Source of the DNA: Ctenosaura bakeri
Taxonomy: Eukaryota; Chordata; Lepidosauria; Squamata; Iguanidae
NCBI GenBank assembly: GCA_948474755.1
Contig: CAOLHI010000413.1
Span: 124,001-188,000, forward strand
Direction of reading: 5' to 3'
DNA: 64,000 bases
Made by a program: the position numbers and the translations under genes. The notes under the pieces are model-generated. The model made no database searches. It was not told where the DNA came from and saw only the letters and a program-made list of their open reading frames with translations. Positions 44,640-56,084 of this stretch are shown one piece after another; within the stretch, counting starts at the first letter, position 1; each line of letters starts with the position of its first letter.

Positions 44640-45704
44640 CTCTGTTTTTTTAAAAAATCAATTAAACATAATATTTTAAAAGCATACAGAACAACACATA
44701 AGGGGAAAAGACAGTCTACAAACCTAAACTACCTAACAATAATCCTAACCAAAAAGGAAACAAAAAACATGACTTCCAACTCCCAGAGAATGGTTATTTT
44801 GTAAAATGTTATGCAAACTTCCTCAAATCTAAATAATATAACTGTTTAAGGCCCTATCACACCACACTGTTACAGTGAATAACTTATAAAGTTACTCCAC
44901 TTTAACTGTCATGACATCACTGTGTGGAATCCTGGGATTTATAGTTTAGGGAGGGGCCTTTAGAACTCTCAGCCAGGGAGCTTTTGGGCCCCCTTAAACT
45001 ACAAACTCCAGAAAAGAAAAGAAAAAGGATGTTACCATGCGGCTTAAGGGGAATATAGTATTATAACAGTGCAGTGTGAAAGGACCTTGAGAATTCTATG
45101 ATATATAAGAAAACTATATGAAAACTATGCAAAGCTATATGATGTTAGATTTGTACTCTTATATGTACTGGTTATACTAAAACTTCTGCTATATTATTTC
45201 AGTTGATTATTATTCAAATCCCACAGTTGTGGATCTTTCCAACGGCCTCTAGGAAACATACCTGCCCATTCTTTCATAAATTTAGTCAGTGCCCTTGCTT
45301 TGATTAAAATAATCAACGTATCCCGCTCTGCCATGTCCAGCAACTTCCGTCGTCTTGAGATGGTGCAGTTGGATCTCCCATCTCCGAGTGTAAAGTATTC
45401 TTGCTGCAATTATTTTATCTAATATTCTTTCATTTTTTAAAATCTATCTAGTCATTGATTGGTCCCAAATAAGAAAAGATCCTGTTTTAGTTGAGTTTTA
45501 TCTTCCAAGATTCTTCTTTTAGTCAATGTATTATTAACACCCAGAATTTCTTTACTTTTTCACAAGTCTACCACAAATGAAAAAAAAAAGCCTCTTCTTT
45601 CTGTTTACATTTCCAACAAATAATTGAAGATCCGTTATACATTTTAGACAATCTTCAAAACAAGTACTATATGAAATAAAGCCAGCATTTTGTTAGGCAG
45701 GATA
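44640..45704 (-). mobile_element. L1-type LINE, ORF2 C-terminus and 3' UTR (dead)
   Basis: The reverse strand gives CWKCKQKE...FFHLWWTCEKVKKFWV near 45530-45625, the L1 ORF2 C-terminal signature (HxWWxCxxVKxFW). It is followed by a 71-codon tail (45194-45409) ending in NNNQLK and an AT-rich 3' UTR. Stops lie between. A MITE (44848-45088) is inserted in the UTR. Confidence 0.75.
44848..45088. mobile_element. AAGGCCC MITE in the L1 3' UTR
   Basis: The ends AAGGCCCTATCACAC and GTGTGAAAGGACCTT are 15-bp imperfect inverted repeats. The left arm's 'gtggaatcctgggatttata' and the module at 44945-44990 resemble the GGCCATTT family, but the ends differ. It is a related subfamily or a chimera. Confidence 0.65.
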
Positions 45705-46085
45705 TCTAACATATAAAAGTCAAAATGTGTTTGTCTGTGTCAGGCGAAGACGTCATATGATTGGCTATCTGGGAAGATTCTATGGAATTATGGGGTCGGC
45801 ACTTTAGGGAGGGGCCTTTAGAATTCTCAGCCAGAGAGCTCTTGGGCCTGAGATTGGTTGTTATGCAGATGAGGCCTAGCAGCAAGGAGGAGGGCATTGT
45901 ATTCCCTCAGGAACCCAGCCTCTGTATGTTAATAAATGAATACAGATTGGATTGGGGAATATGGGGAGAAGTTACAGGAACTGGACAGCACAGGTTGGGG
46001 AATTGGAGACACAGGATTGCAAATCTTTTAAACAACTATCACCTATGAGAAAATAAAATCCTGGGTAATGCTGGGTAGATACCAG
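45705..46085 (+). mobile_element. Non-autonomous Helitron
   Basis: The 5' end is TCTAACATATAAAAGTC after an A. The 3' side has a hairpin-like 'cctgggtaatgctggg' about 10 bases before the end. It is homologous over its whole length, in reverse, to 62537-62901, whose ends are clearer. The expected CTRR end is mutated here (CCAG). It contains the core module at 45803-45850 shared with MITEs. There is no Rep/helicase. Confidence 0.75.
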
Positions 46086-46318
46086 TCGTGAAAGGATGGG
46101 GGGGGGTGATGGGAGCAGTTTGCCCCTGGTGGCAGTGTTTTTGGGCCATGCCTCCACGTGCCGTAGCCACACCTCTGCATGCTGTGGCCACACCTCTGTG
46201 CTCTGTGACCACGTCCCCTCCTGCCTCCCCCCCCAATCCAGGGTTTTCCGCTGGTAGATACATTAGTCAACTATAAAAATGAACGTGCTAACTATGAAAA
46301 TTTCCTATTATACTGAAA

Positions 46319-46460
46319 GGCATTGCTCTAGATGATGTTGGACTGCAACTCCCAGCAGCTATAGTTGTTACTGTCGGTGGAAGGGGAATGCTACAAACTA
46401 CACCCCAATGAATGGCTGGGGAGGGGATGTTATTTGCAAGATTCCTGGCCAGGTCAGATT
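46319..46460 (+). repeat. Direct repeat, copy A
   Basis: 'attgctctagatgatg' through 'ggaggggaatgctac', 'caccccaatga' and 'gattcct' is repeated at 47108-47240. Copy A also keeps a piece of the hAT MITE right end on its left. Confidence 0.7.
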
Positions 46461-46961
46461 GCACCTGGGATACTGTGTGAGGTTCTGGTTGCCACAATTC
46501 AAGAAGGGTATTTGACAAGCTGGAATGTGTTCAGAAGAGGGCAAGCAAAATGGTAAAAGGCCTGGAAGCCATGAAGTCCTCTGAGGAGCAGCTGAGTGAG
46601 CTGGGTAAGGTTAGCCTGGGGAAAAGAAGATTGAGAGTGAAAATGATAGCTATGTTTAAATTTTGGAAAGGATGTCATATGGAGGATGGAGCAAGCCTGT
46701 TTTCTGCTGCTCCGGAGACTAGGACATGGAGCAGTGGCTTTAAATTTTCAGAAAGGAGGCTCCATCTAAACATAGGAAGAACTTCCTGATGGTAAGAGTG
46801 GTTTGGCAGTGGAATATGCTGCCTCAGTGTAGTGTTGTGGAGTCTCCTCCTTTGGAGTTCTTTAAAGAGAGTCTGGATGGCCATCTGTTAAAGGGAGGGC
46901 TTGACTCTGTATTCCTGCATGGCAAAAGGGGGTTGAACTGCATGGCCCTCTGTGATTTCTA
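46440..46961 (+). mobile_element. CR1 LINE, older subfamily
   Basis: A frame at 46550-46789 encodes [19 protein letters not shown] and later GFKFSERRLHLN, a CR1 C-terminus diverged from the abundant young copies. The 3' UTR ends 'gtgatttctatgg'. Confidence 0.85.
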
Positions 46962-47117
46962 TGGAGCAATGCTGGTTCTTGATGCATTTCCAGAAAAGAA
47001 AAAAGAAAAAACTGTAACCAATGAGCACAAATATGGCACTAGTCCTGGCAAAATGGCAGGGGAAAAAATGAACAATTGCCATTCCCCTAATAGGTACACT
47101 GAGAGGTATTGCTCTAG
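46962..47117. mobile_element. hAT-type MITE (second copy)
   Basis: Begins 'caatgctggttcttgatgc' and ends 'acactgagaggtattg', related to the element at 44478-44639 through 'ctggcaaaatggcagggg'. Confidence 0.6.
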
Positions 47118-47240
47118 ATGATGATAGACTATGGTTTCCTGCAGCCAGGATCCCCACAATCAGTGGGAGGGGAATGCTACACCCCAATGACCTTGTCAGG
47201 GAGGGGGCACCAGGATTCCTATCTAGGTCATGGAGGAAGG
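47108..47240 (+). repeat. Direct repeat, copy B
   Basis: Homologous to 46319-46460. Between the copies lie the CR1 and the hAT MITE. Confidence 0.7.
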
Positions 47241-47982
47241 CCTGTTCTTCCTGTCAGGCTTCTTCCGGTGAAGCTTTCTGGACTCCACACGCCTGTGATT
47301 GTTCCCAGAGATGCATTAGGGCGATCTCAGCTTTTGCAGAACCTTTGGAGGCTGCAGAAACAAGGTTGCAAATAGCTCTGGCGCCTGACAAAAATCCCAG
47401 GAGCGAGCAGCCGTGGGAGGGTGTGTGCGTGCTTACCTGCTTTGCATTACCCCTTGGCACCTTACCTAGCAGGAGCAAGATAAATCATGAAAAAGTGTAA
47501 GTGGATTTCATAATGAGATTCTCCTCCGCCACCTTGTCCCCATGCCAAGTATGCACAGTCTAGTTTGGCAGCATCTATGCATGAAACTCTAGCATATAAG
47601 GCAGATGTAGTTAAGACTATCCTACTTCCATGTTTAGAAATTTCCTGTTTTCACATTCTGTGTTGCACTAAGATGAGGTTTATTGGGGAGGGACGTGCAA
47701 GGATTTGAACAGCAAAGAGTGCATATCCCCACTTTTTTTTTCTTGCAGACATTCTTTTCCTTGTTTAATTGCTTTGTTTCCTGCTTGTGCCTAATCATGC
47801 TCAGCAGTAGTTGGTGTGAAGGCAACCAGAAGCCATCCCAGGCTTGCTTGACTTGGTGTTCCAAAGTTGTGAGCCAGAAACCTGCAAGGGCTGCCCTTAG
47901 GGAGTGCATCAGCAGCAGTCTTTCCTAGGGAGGATGCTGTCAGGCAATGAACAGTGGAACGCTTTCCTGATGCAGCTACCTT
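47241..47982. other. Intergenic, no gene recognised
   Basis: Open frames up to 108 codons have no recognisable domain. No repeat was identified. Confidence 0.35.
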
Positions 47983-49110
47983 AGGGTATATCCAGACGGC
48001 ACAATCGTAGCAGTTCAAAGCTACTTTAACAACCATAGTTCCATCTTAGGGTAGCCTGGGACTGATAGTTTGGTAAGAGACTTTGGAGTTTTCTGCTAGA
48101 GAGCTCTAATGCACTCCTGAGAGCTACAGTTCTCAGAGTACCCTGATATAATCAGGTGGTCTTAGAGGTATCTTGGGGACTGCAGATCAGGGGAATGCAC
48201 TAGAGCAGTGGTTCTCAACCTGTAGGTCGTGACCCCTTTGGGGGTCAAATTACCCTTTCACAGGGGTCGCCTAAGACCATCAGAAAATATGTATTTCTGA
48301 TGGTCTTAGGCTCCATTCCCTTCTCGGTGGTGGTGCCCAAGTGCGAGCCACGCGCTTGTGTCCTCCTGCCCTCTTTGGCGGGAGTGCATGCGGCCACAGC
48401 GTTGCCGCAGCAGGAGTGGTGGTGCGCAAGCGCGAGCAACACACTCACATCCTCCTGCCACCTGTTCAGAAAGGACTGAAATCGCTCCCCTTCTCTGCTA
48501 CCGGGAGAACCTCCCGTCTGACGGGCCAGCTTGGGGGGGGCGGCAGCAACACGGGCGGCAGGCCCCCTCTTCGCCACGGCCCCTGCCCCACTCGCCATGG
48601 AGGGGGGCGCTGCGGAAGGGCCGGGGGTCTGCAAGGCGGCGCTTTTCCGGGGGGCGAGCTGCGCCCAGCACAAAAGACAAAGGTGCTGGGATTCCCCCCT
48701 GGCCAGGGTCGACACTCTGGAAACCTTTCCCACACTGCCCCCCCAGCGGAAACGAGAGCAAAGCAGAAGCAGAGCCCGGGGTGGTCGCAGAGTTTTTTCC
48801 GGGGGGAGACGTGCAGCTCCTCTTTCCCTCCCTGCCCGCCCCTGCTCCGTTCCTGGCCGGCAGGGCAGCCTTTGCCAGGGGGGGCATTGTAAATAATAAA
48901 TAAATAATTTTATGGTTGGGGGTCAGCACAACATGTGGAACTGTATTAAAGGGTCGCGGCATTAGGAAGGTTGAGAACCACTGCACTAGAGCTCTCCGGC
49001 AAGGAATTCTAAGGATTTCACCAAAATACAAATCCCAGAATTCCATAGAATGAAGCCATGAGTGTTCAGGTGGCATCAACTGTTATAATTATGTATTTTG
49101 GATATACCCT
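47983..49110. mobile_element. AGGGTATATCCA MITE, split by a SPIN-like hAT
   Basis: The ends AGGGTATATCCA (47983-47994) and TGGATATACCCT (49099-49110) are perfect 12-bp inverted repeats. Without the hAT and one target duplication the element is about 340 bp. The interior has paired stretches such as 'agagagctctaatgcactcc' and 'gagctctccggcaagg'. No target duplication was found. Confidence 0.65.
48206..48983. mobile_element. SPIN-like hAT with GC-rich cargo (second copy)
   Basis: The ends CAGTGGTTCTCAACC...GGTTGAGAACCACTG are flanked by the perfect 8-bp duplication CACTAGAG (48198-48205 and 48984-48991), with central TA. The left subterminal hairpin 'cctaagaccatcag...ctgatggtcttagg' is kept. 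The GC-rich cargo (about 48310-48880) is homologous to that at 2975-3460 but carries an extra partial duplication ('ggtggtgcccaagtgcgagc' and 'ggtggtgcgcaagcgcgagc'). Long open frames exist in several frames in both copies, a GC effect. Confidence 0.85.
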
Positions 49111-49889
49111 TGAAAAATACGCCTTTCTGTACACAGCCCCATCTCACTTTCCAAGTTTGCTCCTTTGCAAATTGATGGATTTTCTGTAGTGGAGTTTATC
49201 AAATTCTTTAGCATATCTAGATGCACCCATTCTCTTAAATTATCTCCTTGCAATGTGAAATTTTAACATATGGTCGAGCTGTGTGGATTTTGTGCTTCTT
49301 TTGCTGTTATAAAAAGCCGTCTCTTCTGGAAAGATAAAACACTACTTGTTCAGTGGTCAGAAGGTTTTACTGCTTTAGCTGCACAAGAATGTGTGTTTTA
49401 TCAGCATCTTCAAGAAAACATTTTTGGAAATAAGTTCAGCGGGTGTTCCAAAATTAAATAAATTCCAAGCTCACAGAAATGTAACTTGTGGGAAGGGAGG
49501 GTGGACATCTGTGAAAGGACCTTGGATTTTGCAGGGCCTAATTCTGAGTAAACTGCTGTAGGCTGCATGTTATAGTCTACCTCAGGGGTGGGCAACTGTG
49601 GGACATTTGGGGGCCTCAGTAGCCCTCCAGGAGAACTTGGAGGGCCTCATCTGCTCCCCCTAAAAGCCCCCACAGCGGTCTATGGGACATAGGGGCATGT
49701 TTTTGTGCTTCTTGGGCTCCTAGAAGGTATTTTGGAACATTTTGAGGCAACATTTTTTCTAGAAAATTTCACAAGATTTTGTTTTGACTCCAGGGGATGG
49801 GGGCCAGGGTGGCTCCAAACTTGTGGAAATGCCCTCTACTTCTCCTAGAGTTCATTTCTGGGTGTGTGTGTGTTTTATTTCTGTATCTG
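49111..49889. other. Intergenic, nothing firm
   Basis: A stretch near 49582-49660 ('caggggtgggcaactgtggg...ccctccaggag') resembles the end of another hAT MITE. The rest is unclassified. Confidence 0.35.
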
Positions 49890-50110
49890 TGTATATATTC
49901 CCTCCATCCTGCCATTTAAATCATTGACAAAGATGGCGAAGAGCAACGGCCCTAAGATAAGAACCCTGAGCCATTCCACTCGAGACCTTTTTCCAGCTTG
50001 AAGCACGGCCGTTGTTGAAGACCCATTGAGCTTAGTTTACCAGCCAATCATTCATTGGTCAGTGTTCCATTCTATTCCACATTTCACTTGTTTTCAGTGG
50101 AACATTAGAA
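49890..50110 (-). mobile_element. Old CR1/L3-like RT fragment
   Basis: 'taaatcattgacaaagatgg' and 'gagcaacggccctaagataa' match the reverse strand of the LFxIFINDL region just after RT motif B in CR1/L3 LINEs, with heavy decay. Confidence 0.5.
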
Positions 50111-50283
50111 GGAACCTCTAACTTGTGGTTGCACCCAAGTTGCCATTGCAAGCACTGGGCACTTTCTGGAACTGGAGGGTTTGGTGGAAATGCAGAGAGA
50201 TCTGTTTCTCTTGAGTAGGTGCTACATCATCCTCTGTTTCCAGTTCTTCTGAATGCCAGTTATTTTCCCACGTTGTTTGCCCT

Positions 50284-51850
50284 TAGAATCATAGAATCAT
50301 AAAATCATAGAGTTGGAAGAGACCCCAGGGGCCATCCAGTCCGACCCCTGCTATGCAGGAACACCTATCAAAGCATTCCCACAGATGGCCATCCAGCCTC
50401 TGCTTAAACATCTCCAGAGAAGGAGACTCCACCACACTTCTGCTGCCAGACAGCCCTGACCGTCAAGAAGTTCTTCCTGAGGTTCAGGTGGAATCTCTTT
50501 TCCTGCAGCTTGAATCCAGTGCTCCTTGTCCTGGTCTCTGGACCAGCAGAAAACAAGCCCTCTCCTTCCTCGACATGATGTCCCTTCAAATATTTAAACA
50601 GGGCTATCATGTCCCCTCTTAATCTGATCTTCCGCAGACTAAACATCCCCAGCTCCCTAAGCCGCTCTTCGTAGGGCTTCATGGCTTCCAGACCCTTCAC
50701 CGTTTTGGTAACCCTCCTCTGGACACACTCCAGCTTGTCGATATCCTTCTTGAATTGAGATGCCCAGAACTGGACACAGGATTCCAAATGAGGCCTAACC
50801 AAAGCAGAATAGAGTGGTACCATTACCTCCCTCGATCTAGACACCATACTCCTCTTGATGTGACCAAGAATCGCATTGGCTTTCTTGGCTGCCACATCAC
50901 ATTGCTGACTCATGTTCAGCTTGTGATCTACCAAGACTCCTAGATCCCTTTCACACGTACTGTTATCCAGCCATGTGTCCTCCATCCTCTAGTTGTGCGT
51001 TCCATTTTTTCTGCCTAAGGGTAGGACCTTAAATTTCTCTCTGTTGAAATTCATTTTGTTAGCTTTGGCCCAGCTCTCCAATCTGTCAAGGTCATTTTGA
51101 ATTCTGATCTTGTCCTCTGGGGTATTATCAACCCCTCCCAATTTGGCGTCATCTGCAAATTTGTTCAACATGCCCTTCACTCCTTCATCCAAGTCATTGA
51201 TCAAGATGTTGAATAGCCCTGGGCCCAGGACAGAACCCTGTGGCACCCCACAAGTCACTTCTCTCCAGGATGAAAAGCAGCCATTGGTGAGCACCCTTTG
51301 GGTTCGGTCGGTCAACCAATTACCAATCCACCCAACAGCAGCCCTGCCTAGCCTGCATTTTACTAGCTTCTTTGCAAGAATTTTATGGGGAACTTTCTCA
51401 AAGGCCTTACTGAAATCAAGATATGCTATGTCTACAGCATTCCCTTCATCTATCAAGCTTGTAACCCTATTGTAAAAAGAGATATGATTAATCTGGCATG
51501 ACTTATTTCTGAGAAATCTGTGTTGACTTTTGGTGATTATGGCATTGCTTTCCAAGTAATCACAAACTGACTGTTTAATGATCTGCTCTAGGATCTTTCC
51601 TGGTTATTGATGTCAGGCTGATGGGGCGATAATTATTTGGGTTCTCTTTCCCCCCCGCTTCTTGAAGATGGGGACAACATTTACCCTCCTCCAGTCTGCT
51701 GGTACATCTCCTGTTCTCCAAGAGTTCTCAAAGATCATTGTGAGCAGTTCAGAAGTGACTTCTGCCAGTTCTTTTAATATCCTTGGATGTAATTCATCTG
51801 GCCCTAGAGAGTTGACTTGGCAGCCAGACCTTGCTGTGTGAAGTTTCACA
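50284..51850 (-). mobile_element. CR1 LINE, longest copy, with RT catalytic motifs
   Basis: The 3' end (ATTCTATG repeats) is at the left. The minus strand encodes, from 51849 downwards, the finger region (GPDELHPRILKELAEV, NVVPIFKK), then in 50989-51555 motif A (YLDFSKAFEKV, residues 45-55), motif B (GVPQGSVLGP, 103-112) and motif C (FADD, 133-136). A 193-codon C-terminal part follows at 50404-50985. Breaks occur near 51560-51610 and 50986-50988. The endonuclease domain and ORF1 are missing, so it is 5'-truncated and inactive. Confidence 0.95.
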
Positions 51851-52015
51851 CTGCCAAGTGCAAGGGGTTTGGTGCTAAGGTAACTTAACCTTATTACCGT
51901 ACTTCTCTGAGTAGCTAATGCTTTGGAACTGGAACAGTATCTTTAGTATTCTAATTTTAAAGCACTTGTAAGTAAAGCAACCACCACCACCTTACTTGCT
52001 TTTATTAATGATCTA

Positions 52016-52925
52016 GAATCATAGAATCATAGAAATGTAGAGTTGGAAGAGACCCCAGGGGCCATCCAGTCCAACCCCCTGCCATGCAGGAACACCCTCA
52101 AAGCCCTCCCTTTGACAGATGGCCATCCAGCCTCTGCTTAAAAACCTCCAAGGAAGGAGACTCCACTGCACTCCGAGGCAGCAGATTCCACTGCCGGACA
52201 GCTCTGACTGTCAGGAAGTTCTTCCTGAGGTTCAGGTGGAATCTCCTTTCCTTCAGCTTGAATCCATTGCTCCTTGTCCTGGTCTCTGGAGCAGCAGAAA
52301 ACAAGCCCTCTCCCTCCTCTACATGGCATCCCTTCAAATATTTAAACATGGCTCTCATGTCCCCTCTTAACCTTCTCTTCTGCAGACTAAACATACCCAG
52401 CTCTCTAAGTCTATCCTCATAGGGCTTCATGGCTTCCAGGCCTCTCACCATTTTGGTTGCCCTCCTCTGGACTTGTTCCAGCTTGTCAATATCCCTCTTG
52501 AATTGGGGTGCCCAGAACTGGACACAGTATTCAAGATGGGGTCTAACCAAAGCAGAGTAGAGTAGTACCAGTACCTCCCTCGATCTAGACACCATAACTC
52601 CTATTGATGCAGCCAAGAATTGCATTGGCTTTCTTGGCTGCCGCATCACACTGCTGACTCATGTTCAGCTTGTGGTCTATGAAGACTCCTAGATCCCTTT
52701 CACACGTACTGCTATCCAGCCCCGTGTCCCCCATCCTATATTTCTGCATTCCGTTTCTTCTACCTAAGTGTAGGACCCTACATTTCTCTCTGCTGAATTT
52801 CATTTTGTTCGCCTTGGCCCAGCTCTCCAATCTATCCAGGTCATTTTGAATTTTGATCCTGTCCTCTGATGTATTAGCAACCCCTCCCAATTTGGTGTCA
52901 TCTGCAAATTTGATGAGCATATGTT
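52016..52925 (-). mobile_element. CR1 LINE, 5'-truncated
   Basis: The minus strand encodes [12 protein letters not shown] at the right (52585-52920) and a C-terminal open frame of 183 codons (52098-52649). One frame break lies near 52590. The truncation falls just before motif C. Confidence 0.93.
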
Positions 52926-53172
52926 TAATAATAGTAATAATAAAAAGGAAGGAACTTCTTCATAGTTTGAGTGGTTCATCAATGGAACCAGTTGCCTAGA
53001 TAGCTCTTTTTTTGGACGTCTTCAAAAAGAGGCTTCTAGGTAGACATTAGTCTCCAAGGAAAACCCAGAATAAAGAAGTGAGAGGAGCTTGAAGTGGAAG
53101 GAAAGAGTCTTAGTTGGTTTCCATACAGACAACTAATTGAAAGATTTCAAATGGACTTAAAATTGGAAGGTT
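52926..53172. other. Unclassified short interval
   Basis: A sequence between the CR1 and L1 fragments; its right part may already belong to the L1. Confidence 0.3.
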
Positions 53173-53890
53173 TTGAAAACACCCATGAAAAGAAAGAAAG
53201 AGTGTAACTCCTTTTTGAGAACCCCCCCGCATTTGATGGCAAAGATATACAAGTCTCTTTTATTGAGAGAGAAGAAAAAAACAATCAAAGACTTGATAAA
53301 GTGGTCACAAAACTTTGGAAAGACCATTCAATGGGAGCATTGTGAGCGAAGTTGGAAGTTGAGACAAAAATTTACTGTGGCTCAAAACCTGGGAGAGAAC
53401 CACTTAGAGATGCTCCACAGATGGTACTTAATGCCAGAAAAGCGAAATGAAATTTACAAAGTAGGTACAGGGCAGTGTGGGAAGTGTCTTGAAGAGACTG
53501 GTGCAATGTACTCCATGTGGAGGATGTGCTTGAAATCTAAAAAATACTGGATTGTGGTACATAAAGTAATAAAAGAATTTTTTCAGATTAAAAATCCCTA
53601 TGTCTCCAAAACTGAACATGACGCATGAACTTGATTCGAACTTTTCGAAGAAGTTCTGGAGAGTTTTCTCTGCATGATTACAGCGGCAAGAATTGTTTTT
53701 GCCCGAGCTTGGAAAAGCAAAGAAATTCCAGAAATAGAGGAATGGTTTCATGAGCTTTTAGAGATGAAAATGACGTTCTTGATGCAGAGTCTTAAAGAGA
53801 CCCCAGAGGAGAGAGCGACAGATGAATGGGCACCTATAGTGACCTTTTTCCATAAACAAATAAGAATCGTTCTGCATAAAGAAAATTAAG
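53173..53890 (+). mobile_element. L1-type LINE, ORF2 C-terminus (frameshifted)
   Basis: The first frame (53173-53628) has KTIQWEHCERSWKLRQKF, ..LHRWYLMPEKRNEIYK and MYSMWRMCLKSKKYW, the end of L1 ORF2 (C-terminal Cys-containing segment). The frame breaks near 53628. It continues in another frame (53674-53889: AARIVFARAWKSKEIP, IEEWFHELLE) to a stop. It is a dead copy. Confidence 0.8.
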
Positions 53891-54466
53891 CTGCTGTAAG
53901 ATAAAATCTGATGAGAATGACTAGACAAGATAAAAGGTAATAATATAAGACTAATAGAAGGTAATTGCAGCACTGATGTCATGAGAAATGTAGAATTATA
54001 GAATGAGAAAATAACTGTAGTTTTACGAAAAATATTGGAAATGGACATTTAGAGGAAATACAGAAGTACGATGTGCTATTATTGTAAGCGGTTAATATCC
54101 TAGGAAGGGAAGGAAGTAACGAGCTTATTCAAACATCTAAATATCTACCTTTCTTTACATGTTTTTTATTAGTTATTTAGGTATATACAATACTTAAATC
54201 AGTACTATGTTTATGCATATATTTTACTTGGATAAAAATAACTTATATAAAAAGGAGGCTTCTAGGGAGAGTTCAGGCGTGGTCTGCTTCCATTCCCCTT
54301 CATTTCTCTTGTTAGCATGGTATCTTCACAACTTTCCTCCAGCACCGCATTTCAACGAGTCGATTGTCTTCTTGTCAGCATTCTTCAATGACGGGCTTTC
54401 ACAACTGTACATAGAAATCAGAAGTATAGGATGGGGTGGTCACTCCTGATTTTGATATTTGAAGAC
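53891..54466 (+). other. AT-rich stretch, probably L1 3' UTR in part
   Basis: The first 250 bases continue the L1 in A-rich sequence. From 54250 the sequence is mixed and unclassified. Confidence 0.4.

Positions 54467-54511
<45 letters not shown>
54467..54511 (+). repeat. (GATA)n microsatellite
   Basis: About 11 tandem GATA units, directly at the 5' truncation point of the next CR1. Confidence 0.95.
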
Positions 54512-55227
54512 TGGCTGGATAGCAGTATGTGTGAAAGGGATCTAGGAGTCTTCATAGACCACAAGCTGAACATGAGTCAGCAGTGTGATGCGGCAGCCAA
54601 GAAAACCAATGCAATTCTTGGCTGCATCAATAGGAGTACGGTGTCTAGATCGAGGGAGGTACTGGTACCACTCTACTCTGCTTTGGTTAGACCCCATCTT
54701 GAATCCTGTGTCCAGTTCTGGGCACCCCAATTCAAGAAGGACATGGTCAAGCTGGAGCAAGTCCAGAGGAGGGCGACCAAAATGGTGAGGGGCCTGGAAG
54801 CCATGAAGCCCTATGAGGATAGACTTAGAGAGCTGGGTATGTTTAGTCTATAGAAGAGAAGGTTAAGAGGGGACATGAGAGCCATGTTTAAATATCTGAA
54901 GGGATGCCATGTAGAGGAGGGAGAGGGCTTGTTTTCTGCTGCTCCAGAGACCAGGACAAGGAGCAATGGATTCAAGCTGCAGGAAAGGAGATTCCACCTG
55001 AACCTCAGGAAGAACTTCCTGACGGTCAGGGCTGTCTGGCAGTGGAATCTGCTGCCTCCGTGGAGTGTCGTGGAGTCTCCTTCCTTGGAGGTTTTTAAGT
55101 AGAGGCTGGATGGCCATCTGTCGGGAGTGCTTTGAGGGTGTTCCTGCATGGCTGAGAGGGGTTGGACTGGATGGTCCCTGGGGTCTCTTTCAGCTCTACA
55201 TTTCTATGATTCTATGATTCTATGATT
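54512..55227 (+). mobile_element. CR1 LINE, 5'-truncated
   Basis: Begins 'gtggctggatagcagta' ([18 protein letters not shown] region) and encodes the C-terminus to 55102. A TAG at 54851-54853 interrupts the frame (...MFSL*). Another TAG falls at EVFK*. The 3' end has ATTCTATG repeats at 55202-55227. Confidence 0.93.
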
Positions 55228-56084
55228 CCATGCCTTTACACTTGAGGATTTTATCTAATCCCTTCAGAGCTGCCCTTCCAAGTGTGGACAGGTTGCACCA
55301 GTCCACAGAAATGCGTGTGTGTACGGAAGCCCATAGCTTTCTGTGTGTCGAGACGTATGTCGAAAAGCGTGCACCGAACATTCTTTCTTCCCCTTTGATC
55401 GTTTTGAGCTGCTGTGGCTGCTCATGGCAGTGCGGATAAAAAGAGTTCATGTGAGGATTTCGGGCTCCCCTCCCAGCCGAGGGCTTAAGCTAAGCCTGAG
55501 ATGCCCGTTACAAGCAGCCATCTGAATTTTCAATGGTTCCAGTCTGGTAGAAAACATTAAATTCTTCTGTGGGCGCATAAAGCTCCAAGGAAGTGTACCG
55601 TGTCAAGGGACTTGGGCATTTCCGCCGTTGCTTCATTAGTGCCCTGCAAGACATGCTAAATAGTGTTAGGAGATTAGTCTGGCTTCATCAGGTAATCGTC
55701 TGCTAATCTAATTAATTGGGTGGAAGCTGTGAATGAGCTGAGCATGTTCAGTGGCAGCCTGCCTGCCTGTAACATGCAGCCTATAGCTTTGATACTGCTG
55801 TAACTGCTGTGCCTCTGTCCTATGGAATCCTGGGATCTGTAGTTTGAGGCACCAAAGGTAGTTCCTAACCTGTGATTTGTCAGGTGTTTGGGACTTCCAC
55901 AATCCTTTGCCATTACCCATATTGCCTGGTGGAGGGAGGTCTGGAAGTTGGAACCTAAAACATCTGAAGTACTGGAAACTGAGAACTTAGAATTCTCTGT
56001 AGCCAGGCACTAGAGTTCCAAGGACCTGAACCAAACTATATATCCCAAGATTCTTTCCAAGGACCTGAACCAAACTATATATCC
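55228..56084. other. Intergenic, no gene recognised
   Basis: No domain or repeat is certain. Around 55815-55870 the 'ctatggaatcctgggatctg' word is a MITE-arm remnant. The phrase 'ccaaggacctgaaccaaact' occurs twice, 43 bases apart, near 56018 and 56057. Confidence 0.4.
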
